From contig CACEPH010000005.1 of the NCBI GenBank assembly GCA_902561465.1, forward strand, positions 1 through 39,071: a stretch of 39,071 nucleotides of DNA, given 5' to 3'. The position numbers and the translations under genes were made by a program. The DNA comes from an uncultured Pelagibacteraceae bacterium (lineage in GTDB: Bacteria > Pseudomonadota > Alphaproteobacteria > Pelagibacterales > Pelagibacteraceae). The notes beneath the pieces are model-generated. The model had not been told where the DNA came from. It ran no database searches and was given only the letters and a program-made list of their open reading frames with translations. Shown piece after piece: positions 9,645-19,356 of this stretch (positions are counted from its first letter, which is position 1; every line of letters begins with the position of its first letter).

Positions 9645-10855
9645 AAAACATTTTTAAACTTAAGAAGTGTGAGATTTGCAATAAGAATTTAGTAGAATCT
9701 GTAGAATTAGGTTTACATCCATTATGTGATGATTTAATTAAGATTAATTCCAAAAAAAATTCAGTTTTGTATCCAATTACCATCTCATATTGTAAAAAAT
9801 GTGTTACAGCCTACCAAAAGTACCAAGTAAAAAAGAAAATCCTTTTCCCAAAAAATTACCACTACAGGGCAAAATTAACGCAAGACGTTATTAATGGACA
9901 AAAACTACTAGTGAAAGATTTAAAGTTATCATATGGAAATTTAAAAAAAAAAACTGTTTTAGATATTGGTTCTAATGATGGAACATTATTGGATTTTTTT
10001 GCAAAAGAAAAAGCAAAAACTATTGGTATAGAACCTACAAATGCCTATAGAGAAATGTCAAAGAAGCATATTGTTTTTCATTCCTACTTAAACAAAAATC
10101 TTTGCAAGAAAATTATAAAAAAATTTAAAAAGATAGACGTGATAACATTTACTAATGTCTTTGCTCATATTGAAAATTTAAATGAAGTTTTAAAATGTTT
10201 ACAAATATTAATATCGAAAAATACTATAATTGTTATCGAAAATCATTATCTTGGTTCAATAATTGATAAAAATCAATTTGATACTTTTTATCATGAGCAT
10301 CCTAGAACATATAGTTTAACATCGTTTCTAAAAATTTCTGAAAAAATAAAAATGAAAGTATCTAAATTTTTATTTCCCAAGAGATATGGAGGAAATATAA
10401 GGGTCATATTGTCTAAATCAAAAAGTGATAAAAAAATAAAATATTTTTTAAATAAAGAAAATAAATTTTTTAAAAAATTATTAAAATTAAATACTTCAAT
10501 TAAGATTTGGAAAAAAAATAAGAGAAAAGAAATTTATATTCTTCAAAAAAAATTTGGAAAACTACCAGCGAAAGCGTTTCCAGGAAGAGCTGCGATTTTG
10601 CTTAAACTTTTAGGATTAAATGAAAGTCAAATTTCTGGAATTTATGAAAAAAGAAATTCAATGAAGATTGGTCATTATGCGCCAGCTACACGTATAAAAA
10701 TAATAAGCGATTCATATTTAAAAAAGATTAACAATAAAGTACCAATAATTAATTTAGCCTGGCATATAGATAGAGAGATTAAAACTTACCTAAAAAAAAT
10801 GAGAATTAAAAATAAGGTTATAAATATATTAGATAGAAAAGATTTTAATAAATGA
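9641..10855 (+). CDS. Class I SAM C-methyltransferase (NDP-ketosugar C-methyltransferase-like, N-terminal Zn-binding domain)
   Basis: Cys-rich N-terminus CEICNKNL..LHPLCDDLI..CKKC; VLDIGSNDGTLLDFF SAM motif; FYHEHPRTYS; 4-bp overlap with upstream CDS. Confidence 0.75.
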   Translation: MKNIFKLKKCEICNKNLVESVELGLHPLCDDLIKINSKKNSVLYPITISYCKKCVTAYQKYQVKKKILFPKNYHYRAKLTQDVINGQKLLVKDLKLSYGNLKKKTVLDIGSNDGTLLDFFAKEKAKTIGIEPTNAYREMSKKHIVFHSYLNKNLCKKIIKKFKKIDVITFTNVFAHIENLNEVLKCLQILISKNTIIVIENHYLGSIIDKNQFDTFYHEHPRTYSLTSFLKISEKIKMKVSKFLFPKRYGGNIRVILSKSKSDKKIKYFLNKENKFFKKLLKLNTSIKIWKKNKRKEIYILQKKFGKLPAKAFPGRAAILLKLLGLNESQISGIYEKRNSMKIGHYAPATRIKIISDSYLKKINNKVPIINLAWHIDREIKTYLKKMRIKNKVINILDRKDFNK

Positions 10856-11781
10856 TTAAATCTGTAACTATTATAGGCAGCGGGAGATGGTCAAAACAAT
10901 ATATATCTACCTTATTAAGAAATAAATTAACAAAAAAAATAGTACTAATTTCAAAAAAAAATCTAATAGGTATAAAAAAATGGACAATCAATAACAAATT
11001 TCAAAAATACGTTAGTATTAAAAAAGCAATAAATAAAAAAGAAAACAATATTGCAATTGTGACTAATTTAGCCTCTGATCATTATAAATATACAAATTTG
11101 CTAATTAAAAAAAGATATAACGTTTTGGTTGAAAAACCTTTAGCTTTAAATTTTTCTGATGCCAAAAAAATTTATGAAAATAGCAAAAAATCAAATGTTT
11201 ATGTTGCGTATTCAAATGTATTTTTATTTACATCTTATATTAAAAAATTTTCAAAATTAATAACTAAGAATAAATTAAAAAACATAGGTTTTGTATGGCA
11301 TGATAAATTTGGAGATGTAAGATATGGAGAAAAAATTAGAAGAGACAAAAAAATTTCACTTTGTTTTGACATTTTTCCTCATATTTTTTCAATATTGAGT
11401 TATTTTAAACCATTAAGAAATAAAAATAATTTTAAAATTTTTAAAAAATTAATTTCAAATAACAATTCTGCACATATCAAATTTAAACTTAATGATTTTA
11501 ACTGCACCTGTAATATAAAAAAAGATGCAAAAAAAAGAATAAGAATTATTTATGCAAAAAATTCAAATTTGAATTTGCAAATTGATTTTACTGATGAGAA
11601 TTCAATTGTGCTAAAAAAAAATAATAAGATTACTAATAGAATAAATCATAAAGGAAAAAAACCTCTGTATAAAATGATTAGTAAATTTTTATCCTCTATG
11701 ATTACCAAAAATTATGATAAAAGAATTGATTTAAAGAGCGGCGTTTATGCAATAAAATTAATTGAGAAAATTTTAAAATAA
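10852..11781 (+). CDS. Gfo/Idh/MocA-family oxidoreductase
   Basis: VTIIGSGRWSKQYI nucleotide fold and VLVEKPLALNFSDAKKIY (EKP motif). Confidence 0.75.
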   Translation: MIKSVTIIGSGRWSKQYISTLLRNKLTKKIVLISKKNLIGIKKWTINNKFQKYVSIKKAINKKENNIAIVTNLASDHYKYTNLLIKKRYNVLVEKPLALNFSDAKKIYENSKKSNVYVAYSNVFLFTSYIKKFSKLITKNKLKNIGFVWHDKFGDVRYGEKIRRDKKISLCFDIFPHIFSILSYFKPLRNKNNFKIFKKLISNNNSAHIKFKLNDFNCTCNIKKDAKKRIRIIYAKNSNLNLQIDFTDENSIVLKKNNKITNRINHKGKKPLYKMISKFLSSMITKNYDKRIDLKSGVYAIKLIEKILK

Positions 11782-11805
11782 ATTCACAGAATTAATATAT
11801 TAAAA

Positions 11806-12504
11806 ATGAAAGTTGTTATTCTTTGCGGCGGAAAAGGAACTAGGTTATCAGAGGAAACCAAGTTAGTTCCTAAACCTATGGTAAAAATTGGTAACAAACC
11901 TATTCTTACACACATAATGAATATTTATAGTAATTATGGATTTAGAAAATTTATTTTAGCCCTAGGATATAAGCATGAAATTATAGAAAAATATTATAAA
12001 AAAAATAAAAAATTTGAGATTAAATGTGTATTTACTGGAGAAAATACAATGACAGGAGGAAGATTATTGAGATTAAAAAAATACTTTAATAAAAATGAAA
12101 ATTTTATGATGACCTATGGAGACGGTTTAACAAATCAAAATCTTAGAAGTTTATTAAAAAGTCATATAAGAAACAAAAGTATTGCGACAATGACAGTTGT
12201 GAGACCTCCTGTTAGATTTGGAGAAGTTAAATTAAGAAAAAATAAAATTGTAAAATTTAAAGAAAAACCTCAAGCAAGCGAAGGGTGGATTAATGGAGGT
12301 TTTTTTGTTTTAAATTCAAAAATATTTGATTTTATAAATGGAGATAGTCAAATGTTTGAAAGAGAACCTATTGAAAAATTAACTGCTAGAAAAGAATTAA
12401 TGGCATTTAAACATAGTGGATTTTGGCAGTGTATGGACACTATGAGGGATAAGAATTTACTAAATAATTTAATAAAAAACAAAAGAGCACCGTGGATAAC
12501 ATAG
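11806..12504 (+). CDS. rfbF: Glucose-1-phosphate cytidylyltransferase
   Basis: MKVVILCGGKGTRLSEETKLVPKPMVKIGNKPILTHIM; MMTYGDGLTN; GFWQCMDTMRDK. Confidence 0.9.
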   Translation: MKVVILCGGKGTRLSEETKLVPKPMVKIGNKPILTHIMNIYSNYGFRKFILALGYKHEIIEKYYKKNKKFEIKCVFTGENTMTGGRLLRLKKYFNKNENFMMTYGDGLTNQNLRSLLKSHIRNKSIATMTVVRPPVRFGEVKLRKNKIVKFKEKPQASEGWINGGFFVLNSKIFDFINGDSQMFEREPIEKLTARKELMAFKHSGFWQCMDTMRDKNLLNNLIKNKRAPWIT

Positions 12505-13562
12505 AAAAATTTTATAAGAATAAAAATGTTTTTATAACAGGTCATACTGGATTCAAAGGATCTTGGCTTGTGTCAGTTTTGTTAATGTTTGGTGCAAATA
12601 TTACAGGATATTCACTTAATGATAGTAAAAGGAAAAACTATAATAGATTTCTAAATTATAAAAAGGTTAATAATATATATGGAGATATTCTTGATTTAGA
12701 AAAACTTAAAAAATCAATAAGAAAAAATAAACCAAGTATTATTTTTCACTTGGCAGCTCAGCCTTTAGTTGCAGAGTCTTACAAGAATCCACTTAAGACT
12801 ATACAAACTAATCTAATAGGTACCACAAATCTTATGGAAATAGTAAGAACACAAAAGCAAAAGGGTTTAAAGTCATTAGTAATTATCACATCAGATAAAT
12901 GTTATTTAAATAGAGAGATAAAAAGAGGTTACAAAGAAAATGATATTTTGGGTGGCGATGATCCTTATAGCGCTTCTAAAGCGGCTGCTGAAATGGCATT
13001 TAATTCATTTAGGAAATCTTTTTTTTTAAAAAATAAAAGGATCGGACTAGCAACTGCAAGGGCTGGTAATGTAATTGGAGGAGGAGATTGGTCTAAGGAT
13101 AGATTAATTCCAGATTGTATTAGAACAATAATAAAAAAGGAGAATCTTGTAATAAGAAGCCCCTCCGCAACAAGACCATGGCAACATGTGCTTGAACCAA
13201 TTTATGGATATTTAATTCTTGGAAAAAAATTATACAAAAAACCAACAATTTATTCGGGGTCATGGAATTTTGGTCCTAAAAGTAATCAAACTAAAAATGT
13301 TAAAACTGTAGCAGAAATAGTAATGAAAATTGTTGACAAAAAAAGAAAAATTAAAATAGTTTTTAAGAAGGGCGATTTTAAAGAATCAACTTTATTAAAA
13401 TTAAATTCAAACAAGGCAAATAAAAAACTTAGATGGAAAACTGAATGGACAATGAATAACTCAATAAGGCAAGCAGCGTTATGGTATGATTGTTATTTAA
13501 ATAAAAAAGATACAAAGAAAATGACACAATCTCAAATTAATAATTACTTCAATAAAAAATAA
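12492..13562 (+). CDS. rfbG: CDP-glucose 4,6-dehydratase
   Basis: GTG start; VFITGHTGFKGSWL; FHLAAQPLVAESYKNP; DPYSASKAAAE; ARAGNVIGGGDWSKDRLIPD. Confidence 0.9.
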   Translation: MDNIEKFYKNKNVFITGHTGFKGSWLVSVLLMFGANITGYSLNDSKRKNYNRFLNYKKVNNIYGDILDLEKLKKSIRKNKPSIIFHLAAQPLVAESYKNPLKTIQTNLIGTTNLMEIVRTQKQKGLKSLVIITSDKCYLNREIKRGYKENDILGGDDPYSASKAAAEMAFNSFRKSFFLKNKRIGLATARAGNVIGGGDWSKDRLIPDCIRTIIKKENLVIRSPSATRPWQHVLEPIYGYLILGKKLYKKPTIYSGSWNFGPKSNQTKNVKTVAEIVMKIVDKKRKIKIVFKKGDFKESTLLKLNSNKANKKLRWKTEWTMNNSIRQAALWYDCYLNKKDTKKMTQSQINNYFNKK

Positions 13563-13566
13563 AATT

Positions 13567-14001
13567 ATGATCGAAGGCGTTGTAATAACCTCATTAAAAA
13601 AAATAAAAGATGAAAGAGGAACAGTAATGCACATGATGAGACGAGACAGCTCAATATTTAAAAATTTTGGAGAAATCTATTTTTCACTTACATACCCAAA
13701 TGCAATAAAAGCATGGCATATGCATAAAGAAATGATTCTTAACTACGCGTGTATTGAAGGTAAGATAAAATTTGTGTTATTTGATGATAGAAAAAATAGT
13801 AAAACAAAAGGTAAAATACAAGAGCTCATACTTGAACCAGATAACTACTTCTTAGTTACGGTTCCACCATTAATCTGGAATGGTTTTATGAATGTTGGAA
13901 AAAAAAATTCAATATTGGCTAACTGTTCCTCCGTACCTTACAGAGATGATGAGATAATTCGCAGATCACCGTTTGACAAATTTATTCCGTATAAGTGGTA
14001 A
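13567..14001 (+). CDS. dTDP-4-dehydrorhamnose 3,5-epimerase-like cupin
   Basis: DERGTVMHMMRRD, YFSLTYPNAIKAWHMHKE, VPPLIWNGFMNVG. Confidence 0.7.
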   Translation: MIEGVVITSLKKIKDERGTVMHMMRRDSSIFKNFGEIYFSLTYPNAIKAWHMHKEMILNYACIEGKIKFVLFDDRKNSKTKGKIQELILEPDNYFLVTVPPLIWNGFMNVGKKNSILANCSSVPYRDDEIIRRSPFDKFIPYKW

Positions 14002-14013
14002 AATATTAAATAA

Positions 14014-14940
14014 ATGAGAATTTTAATTACTGGCGCATCGGGGCTACTTGGGGGCAGAATTTTTGAATATTTAAAAAAAAATAAAATGAAAATTATTATT
14101 GCTTCAAGAACGCAAAAAAAACTTAAAAACTACAAATTTAAAAAGATTAACTGGAATTCTAATCAAAATTTAGAAAAGTTGTGTAGTAAAATTGACGTTA
14201 TAATTAATTGCGCAGGTTATGATAGTCATAAAAGTATAAATAAATCAAAAACATTTATAGTTAATTCTCAAAATCCTCTTAATTTATTTAAAGCTGCACA
14301 AAAAGCTGGAGTTAGTTTTTTTATTTTTTTGTCATCTGCGCAGGTATACAAGAATAATTTAGTTGGAAATATAACCGAGAACACAAAAGCAAAAGCTAAC
14401 CATATTTATAGTTTAAGCAAAATAGATGGTGAAAGAAAACTCATTAAGGCAAAAAATAAGAATACAAAATTATTGATTTTAAGACCCTCTAATTTATTTG
14501 GCTATCCGGTAAACAAAAATACAAAGTGTTGGCACCTATTAATTAATTCATTAATCAAAGATATAACAATGTATGGCGAGTCAACAATTTTATCTAAAAA
14601 AAATACTTATAGGAATTACGGAAGCATTGAAAGTTTTTGTAGTTTTATTTTTCTTATAATAAAAAATTTTATTTACAAGAAAAAAAAAATTCCTTTAACG
14701 ATTAACTATTGTTCAGAGTATAATTTAAGTATTACAGATATACTTAAAGTTATAAAGGAAAGATTTAAAAGAAACAAAAAAATAAAAATAAAATTTAAAA
14801 ATGGCACTTTAAAGAAAACAAAGAAACTTTTTTACAAAAGTATTTACTCTAAAAAATTTAAATTTTATCATGACTGGAATTTTATAAAAGAAATTGACAA
14901 TTTAATATTTTATTGTAAATCAAATTTTAGAAACAGTTAA
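14014..14940 (+). CDS. NAD(P)-dependent sugar epimerase/dehydratase (SDR), candidate ketosugar reductase
   Basis: RILITGASGLLGGRIFEYL; FFIFLSSAQVY; HIYSLSKIDGE. Confidence 0.75.
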   Translation: MRILITGASGLLGGRIFEYLKKNKMKIIIASRTQKKLKNYKFKKINWNSNQNLEKLCSKIDVIINCAGYDSHKSINKSKTFIVNSQNPLNLFKAAQKAGVSFFIFLSSAQVYKNNLVGNITENTKAKANHIYSLSKIDGERKLIKAKNKNTKLLILRPSNLFGYPVNKNTKCWHLLINSLIKDITMYGESTILSKKNTYRNYGSIESFCSFIFLIIKNFIYKKKKIPLTINYCSEYNLSITDILKVIKERFKRNKKIKIKFKNGTLKKTKKLFYKSIYSKKFKFYHDWNFIKEIDNLIFYCKSNFRNS

Positions 14941-15878
14941 TGAGCAAGCCTTTTTTTTCAGTTGTGATACCTACGTTTAATCAGAGTAATTATTTAAAGC
15001 GTGCGTTAAAATCAGTTGTAAGTCAAAAATTTCATAATTATGAAATTATTGTAATTGATAATTTTTCAAATGACAAAACTAGAAGTGTCGTGAAAAGTTT
15101 CAAAAAAAAAAATATAATATATAAAAAAATTAGAAACCGTGGCATTATATCTAAATCTAGAAACAAGGGAATCAATATATCAAAAGGAAAATGGATTGCA
15201 TTTTTAGATTCTGACGATACTTGGGATAAGAGTAAATTAAGTAAGATATATGAAATGATAAAAAATAAAAATTTTGAAGTAATATGTAATGATGAATGGA
15301 TAGTTACAAAAAATAAAAAATCAAAAAAAATTTGGAGATATGGTCCATATAAAAAAAATTTTTATAAATACTTACTAGAATTTGGCAACTCCATGTCAAC
15401 CTCAGGTTCAGTAGTCAAAAAAAGTTTTTTAATAAAAAATAAAATTATTTTTAGCGAAAGAATCGATTTTGTGACGGCAGAAGATTTTGATTTTTTTTTA
15501 AAAATAGCAAAAAAAAATGGAAAATTTTTCTTTTTACATTTACCGCTTGGTACACATCTATTTCATAATAAAAGTGCATCTTCAGATCATACAAAACACA
15601 AAGCTTCTGTAAAAGCAGTATTTAAAAGTCATATTTTTAAATATAAAAAATTTGATCAAGATAAAGAAAAAATATGGAAAAAAGTAAATTTTCTATTAAC
15701 TTTTGAAGAATTTATTATTAAGTTAAAAAACAATGAAATGAATTCAAATCTTTTTGTAAAAGTTTTTTGTTTTATTGTGCTTAATCCATTTTATTCAGCA
15801 CTTTTTATATATAAAATTGTAATAAAAAAACTTATGCAAATTTACTTATCCAAAAAAAATATAATATTTCAAAATTAG
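14940..15878 (+). CDS. Glycosyltransferase family 2
   Basis: FFSVVIPTFNQSNYLKRALKSVVSQ; WIAFLDSDDTW. Confidence 0.85.
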   Translation: MSKPFFSVVIPTFNQSNYLKRALKSVVSQKFHNYEIIVIDNFSNDKTRSVVKSFKKKNIIYKKIRNRGIISKSRNKGINISKGKWIAFLDSDDTWDKSKLSKIYEMIKNKNFEVICNDEWIVTKNKKSKKIWRYGPYKKNFYKYLLEFGNSMSTSGSVVKKSFLIKNKIIFSERIDFVTAEDFDFFLKIAKKNGKFFFLHLPLGTHLFHNKSASSDHTKHKASVKAVFKSHIFKYKKFDQDKEKIWKKVNFLLTFEEFIIKLKNNEMNSNLFVKVFCFIVLNPFYSALFIYKIVIKKLMQIYLSKKNIIFQN

Positions 15879-15884
15879 AAAAAA

Positions 15885-17243
15885 ATGATACTTACAAATA
15901 AAAAAATTAAAATTAATTCAATTTTATTAACAAATATATCTTTTGCTTTTTTCCCAATTTGTATGATCTTTGGCAATCTATTTACCAATATTAATTTTAT
16001 ACTATTTTTATGTTTTGGAATTTTTCACTTAAAGTCAAAAATTTTAAAATTTAAGTTTGATTTTCTTCTAAAATTTATTTTTCTATTATTTTTTATTATT
16101 TTTTTTTCCACAAGTCTTAGTTTTGTTAGATCTTTTTATATAGAAGGACATGATTACAATGATTTTAACAGACTGCTAAAATCAATATTATTTTTTAGAT
16201 ATTTTATTTTATTGCTAATAATATATCTTTTGAGTGAACACGATATTATAAATTTTAAATATTTTTTTCTTTCAGCATCTGTTTGTGCATCAATTGTAGC
16301 AATTGATGTAATTTTTCAATATATTTTTGGACAAAATATATTAGGCTTTAAAAGTTATCACCATCACAATACTAGCTTTTTTGGCGACGAATATATTTCT
16401 GGTGGGTTTATTCAAAATTTCTCATTTTTTTCCATACTTTTATTTAGCTACTTATTAAGAAATAGTAGTAATTATTTTAAGTTTATATTTATTGTAGCTA
16501 CAATATGTATACTTTCTTTGGGAATTTTACTTTCAGGTAACAGAATGCCATTCATTTTATTTTTGGTGGGTTTATTTTTAATTTTTTTCTTTAATAAACC
16601 ATTAAGAAAAGCAGTAATAGCAGGTTTTCTAATGCTATTTATAATTCTTGGGTTTATTTTTTCATCTGACAGTCAGATGAAAAAAAATTACATGTCTTTT
16701 TATTACAATTTAAATCATTTAGTTAGCAGCATTTATGAAAAAACAACAAGCGAAGAATCAAAAATAATTTTAAAAGAACAAGAGGAATTTTTAAGCCCAG
16801 ATCCTGATTCTCATGGTTATAGAAAAATAATGTTTACAGCATTTGAAACTTGGAAAACAAATAAAATATTTGGAAGTGGGATTAAGTCATTTAGAGAAAA
16901 GTGTAAAAAATTTTTAATAGAGCAAAAAAGGGGAGTGTGCTCGAATCATCCTCATAATTATTATTTAGAAGTTTTAACCGACTTAGGCATTGTTGGAATT
17001 TTCTTTGCAGTTGGAATTGCACTAATGTTTCTAGTTTTCTTATCAAAAAATTATAAGTTCTTAAATATAAATAAAATGGGAAATTTATTTTTACTAGCAG
17101 CTGTAATAAGTTTATTTTTAGAACTTTTTCCTATCAAAAGCTCAGGTAGTATTTTTACAACAAATAATACAACCTATATAATATTACTTTCTAGCATCAT
17201 ACTAAGTCGCAAAAAAATATTTAGTGGAAGAAATTTTGGATAG
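15885..17243 (+). CDS. O-antigen ligase/polymerase-like multi-pass membrane protein (WaaL/Wzy type)
   Basis: Many hydrophobic segments; LLSGNRMPFILFLVG and CSNHPHNYYLEVLTDLGIVG, the HPHN motif of the O-antigen ligase family. Confidence 0.8.
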   Translation: MILTNKKIKINSILLTNISFAFFPICMIFGNLFTNINFILFLCFGIFHLKSKILKFKFDFLLKFIFLLFFIIFFSTSLSFVRSFYIEGHDYNDFNRLLKSILFFRYFILLLIIYLLSEHDIINFKYFFLSASVCASIVAIDVIFQYIFGQNILGFKSYHHHNTSFFGDEYISGGFIQNFSFFSILLFSYLLRNSSNYFKFIFIVATICILSLGILLSGNRMPFILFLVGLFLIFFFNKPLRKAVIAGFLMLFIILGFIFSSDSQMKKNYMSFYYNLNHLVSSIYEKTTSEESKIILKEQEEFLSPDPDSHGYRKIMFTAFETWKTNKIFGSGIKSFREKCKKFLIEQKRGVCSNHPHNYYLEVLTDLGIVGIFFAVGIALMFLVFLSKNYKFLNINKMGNLFLLAAVISLFLELFPIKSSGSIFTTNNTTYIILLSSIILSRKKIFSGRNFG

Positions 17244-17255
17244 ATATATTTAGTA

Positions 17256-17330
17256 TGGTGGGACTTGAGAGGATTGCACTCCCGACCTCACCGATGTCAA
17301 CGGTGCACTCTACTACTGAGCTAAAGTCCC
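17256..17330 (-). tRNA. tRNA-Val (GAC)
   Basis: Minus strand GGGACTT-TA-GCTCAGTAGTAGAGT-CACCG-TTGACAT-CGGTG-AGGTC-GGGAG-TGCAATC-CTCTC-AAGTCCC-ACCA; all stems pair; anticodon GAC; CCA encoded. Confidence 0.93.
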
Positions 17331-18256
17331 GTATTTCTTGCATTATTGATTGTTGCTGCAAGTCCATTTTCTAAAGTAGTAAAATTATATTTTTTTAAAT
17401 TTAGGAATTTAAGAATTTTATTAGAATTACCAGATGATTTTTTTGGGTCAAAGTTATCTAATTTTTTCCTAATCACTTTTGAATTTAATCCAATATTTTT
17501 TTTTATTAAATTAAATAAAAAATCAACTCTAACAGACCTACCTGTGCAGAGGTTAAAAGTTCCAGAACTTTTAACTCCCTGAATCTTTTTCATCGACTTA
17601 ATCATTAGAAAAATTACATCATCAATATAAATAAAATCTCTAGTTTGAAAACCACCATTAATTGTTATGGGTATTGAATTTTGCATTCTTGTTATAAATT
17701 TTGGTATCACGGATGAATAAGGGGTAGTCGCTGTTTGGCCAACTCCATAAACATTGAACATTCTTAAACCAACCGAAGAAATTTTATATATTTCAAAAAA
17801 AGTTTTAGCAAAATGCTCAACAGTTAGCTTGTCTTGTGCATAGGGTGATGTTATAGAGAATTTATTTTTTTTATCATCTCCTTTAGGTAAATTTCCATAG
17901 ACAGCAGCAGACGAAGCATAAACAACAGGCGCAGAAAATTTTTTAGATAGCTGAAATACCTTTAATGAGCTGTCTAGATTATTTGTACTACTTTCATAAA
18001 AATTTATCAAAGAAGCTGGCACGGAAGATTGCGCTGCAAAATGAAAAATACCATTAAGTTTTTTTGTTTTTAAATTTTTTATGTTTTGGATTTTTTTTCT
18101 AATTAATTTTTTTCTTAATATTTTAGGTAAATTCTTTATAGAACCGCTGGAAAGGTCATCAACTAAAATTAGTTTGTAATTTTTATAAAGTTTTTTTACT
18201 AGATTTGACCCAATAAAACCGGCACAACCAGTTATTAAATATTTGCCCTTTTTCAT
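17321..18256 (-). CDS. NAD-dependent epimerase/dehydratase (UDP-glucose 4-epimerase/WbpP-like)
   Basis: YLITGCAGFIGSNLVKKL; FHFAAQSSVPASL; SPYAQDKLTVEHF; MFNVYGVGQ. Confidence 0.8.
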   Translation of the reverse strand: MKKGKYLITGCAGFIGSNLVKKLYKNYKLILVDDLSSGSIKNLPKILRKKLIRKKIQNIKNLKTKKLNGIFHFAAQSSVPASLINFYESSTNNLDSSLKVFQLSKKFSAPVVYASSAAVYGNLPKGDDKKNKFSITSPYAQDKLTVEHFAKTFFEIYKISSVGLRMFNVYGVGQTATTPYSSVIPKFITRMQNSIPITINGGFQTRDFIYIDDVIFLMIKSMKKIQGVKSSGTFNLCTGRSVRVDFLFNLIKKNIGLNSKVIRKKLDNFDPKKSSGNSNKILKFLNLKKYNFTTLENGLAATINNARNTGL

Positions 18257-18311
18257 ATAATTATTAATTTGTAAAAAATCCTTTAGATTAAAAATTTCAT
18301 TATTAAGAATC

Positions 18312-19331
18312 TCAAAGATTAATAATTTCTGAAATTTGTTTTATCATACCTTCCTTTGTTGGAAGATCATTTTTTTCCATTTTCTTCTGAATTTCAAGAT
18401 AATTATCCATAATATATTTAACTGTTTTAGAAAATGATTCTACATTTCTTTTTGCAACAAAAACTCCTATTTTTCCTCTGACAATATAAGCAATGTCATC
18501 AAATATTATTACCGGTCTCTTTCGAACAAGAGATTCATCGACTACATATGGGCTTGCTTCGGTAAAAGAAGGCAAAACCATTATATTATGATTATCATAA
18601 ATTTTAATTAAAAGTTCTTCATTAGCTACATATCCCAAATATTTTATATTTTTTTCTGAATTTTTTTTATTTTTATTATCGCCTACAATTGAAAATTCAA
18701 AATCAAATTTGATTTTTTTTAACATTTCTATAAACTGAAAAATTCCTTTTTCAGGATTCATTCTTCCAATATATAAAAATTTAACCTTATCCAATGAAGG
18801 TTCCATATAATTTTTTTGCCACCGTTCATTCAGTCGAGATGAATTTATTAAATATGACTTTTTTTCATCGAATAGTCTTTCGTGATTAACCAGGACTTTG
18901 GAATTAGATGTAACTATTAGATACATAATATGATATATCCAAACAAAATAGTTCCCTAATATATATCTATATTCTTCATGTCCTTTACTAAATAAATATA
19001 AAAATATGTTTTTTTTTCTAAACATAAACAAAATTAAAAATGCCAAAAAAGTATAAGGCGTAATAGAAATTATTAGATAATTAGCTTTAGGAATTTTAAT
19101 AGCCTTAAATATAAAATAAATAAATTTAAATAAACTGGATGCTACTTTTACATTTTTTAAGTTAATTTGTTGATCGCCTTTCTTATTTGAGCTTCTAACA
19201 ATGTATTGAACTTTATAGTAATTATTTAGTCCCTCTGGGAGAATTTTTAAATCAAGATTATCACAATAAAAATTGCTATTTTCTTTAAAAATCTTTTCAT
19301 TATTTATTATTATTAAATCTTTATCAGTCAT
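18312..19331 (-). CDS. Glycosyltransferase family 4/1
   Basis: VKFLYIGRMNPEKGIFQFIEML, FSIVGDN, NIMVLPSFTEASPYVVDES. Confidence 0.75.
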   Translation of the reverse strand: MTDKDLIIINNEKIFKENSNFYCDNLDLKILPEGLNNYYKVQYIVRSSNKKGDQQINLKNVKVASSLFKFIYFIFKAIKIPKANYLIISITPYTFLAFLILFMFRKKNIFLYLFSKGHEEYRYILGNYFVWIYHIMYLIVTSNSKVLVNHERLFDEKKSYLINSSRLNERWQKNYMEPSLDKVKFLYIGRMNPEKGIFQFIEMLKKIKFDFEFSIVGDNKNKKNSEKNIKYLGYVANEELLIKIYDNHNIMVLPSFTEASPYVVDESLVRKRPVIIFDDIAYIVRGKIGVFVAKRNVESFSKTVKYIMDNYLEIQKKMEKNDLPTKEGMIKQISEIINL

Positions 19332-19356
19332 TCACTCTTACTTTTTATTAAATAAT

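Noticed and set aside
11261-11470. Lysine/asparagine-rich low-complexity stretches and long A-tracts as regulatory structures
   Set aside because: They occur throughout coding sequence and reflect AT-biased codons (AAA, AAT, ATA), so there is no specific signal
12348-12545. Minus-strand ORF 12348..12545
   Set aside because: Antisense to rfbF/rfbG junction
17346-17582. Plus-strand ORF 17346..17582
   Set aside because: Antisense to the epimerase C-terminal region; no family signal
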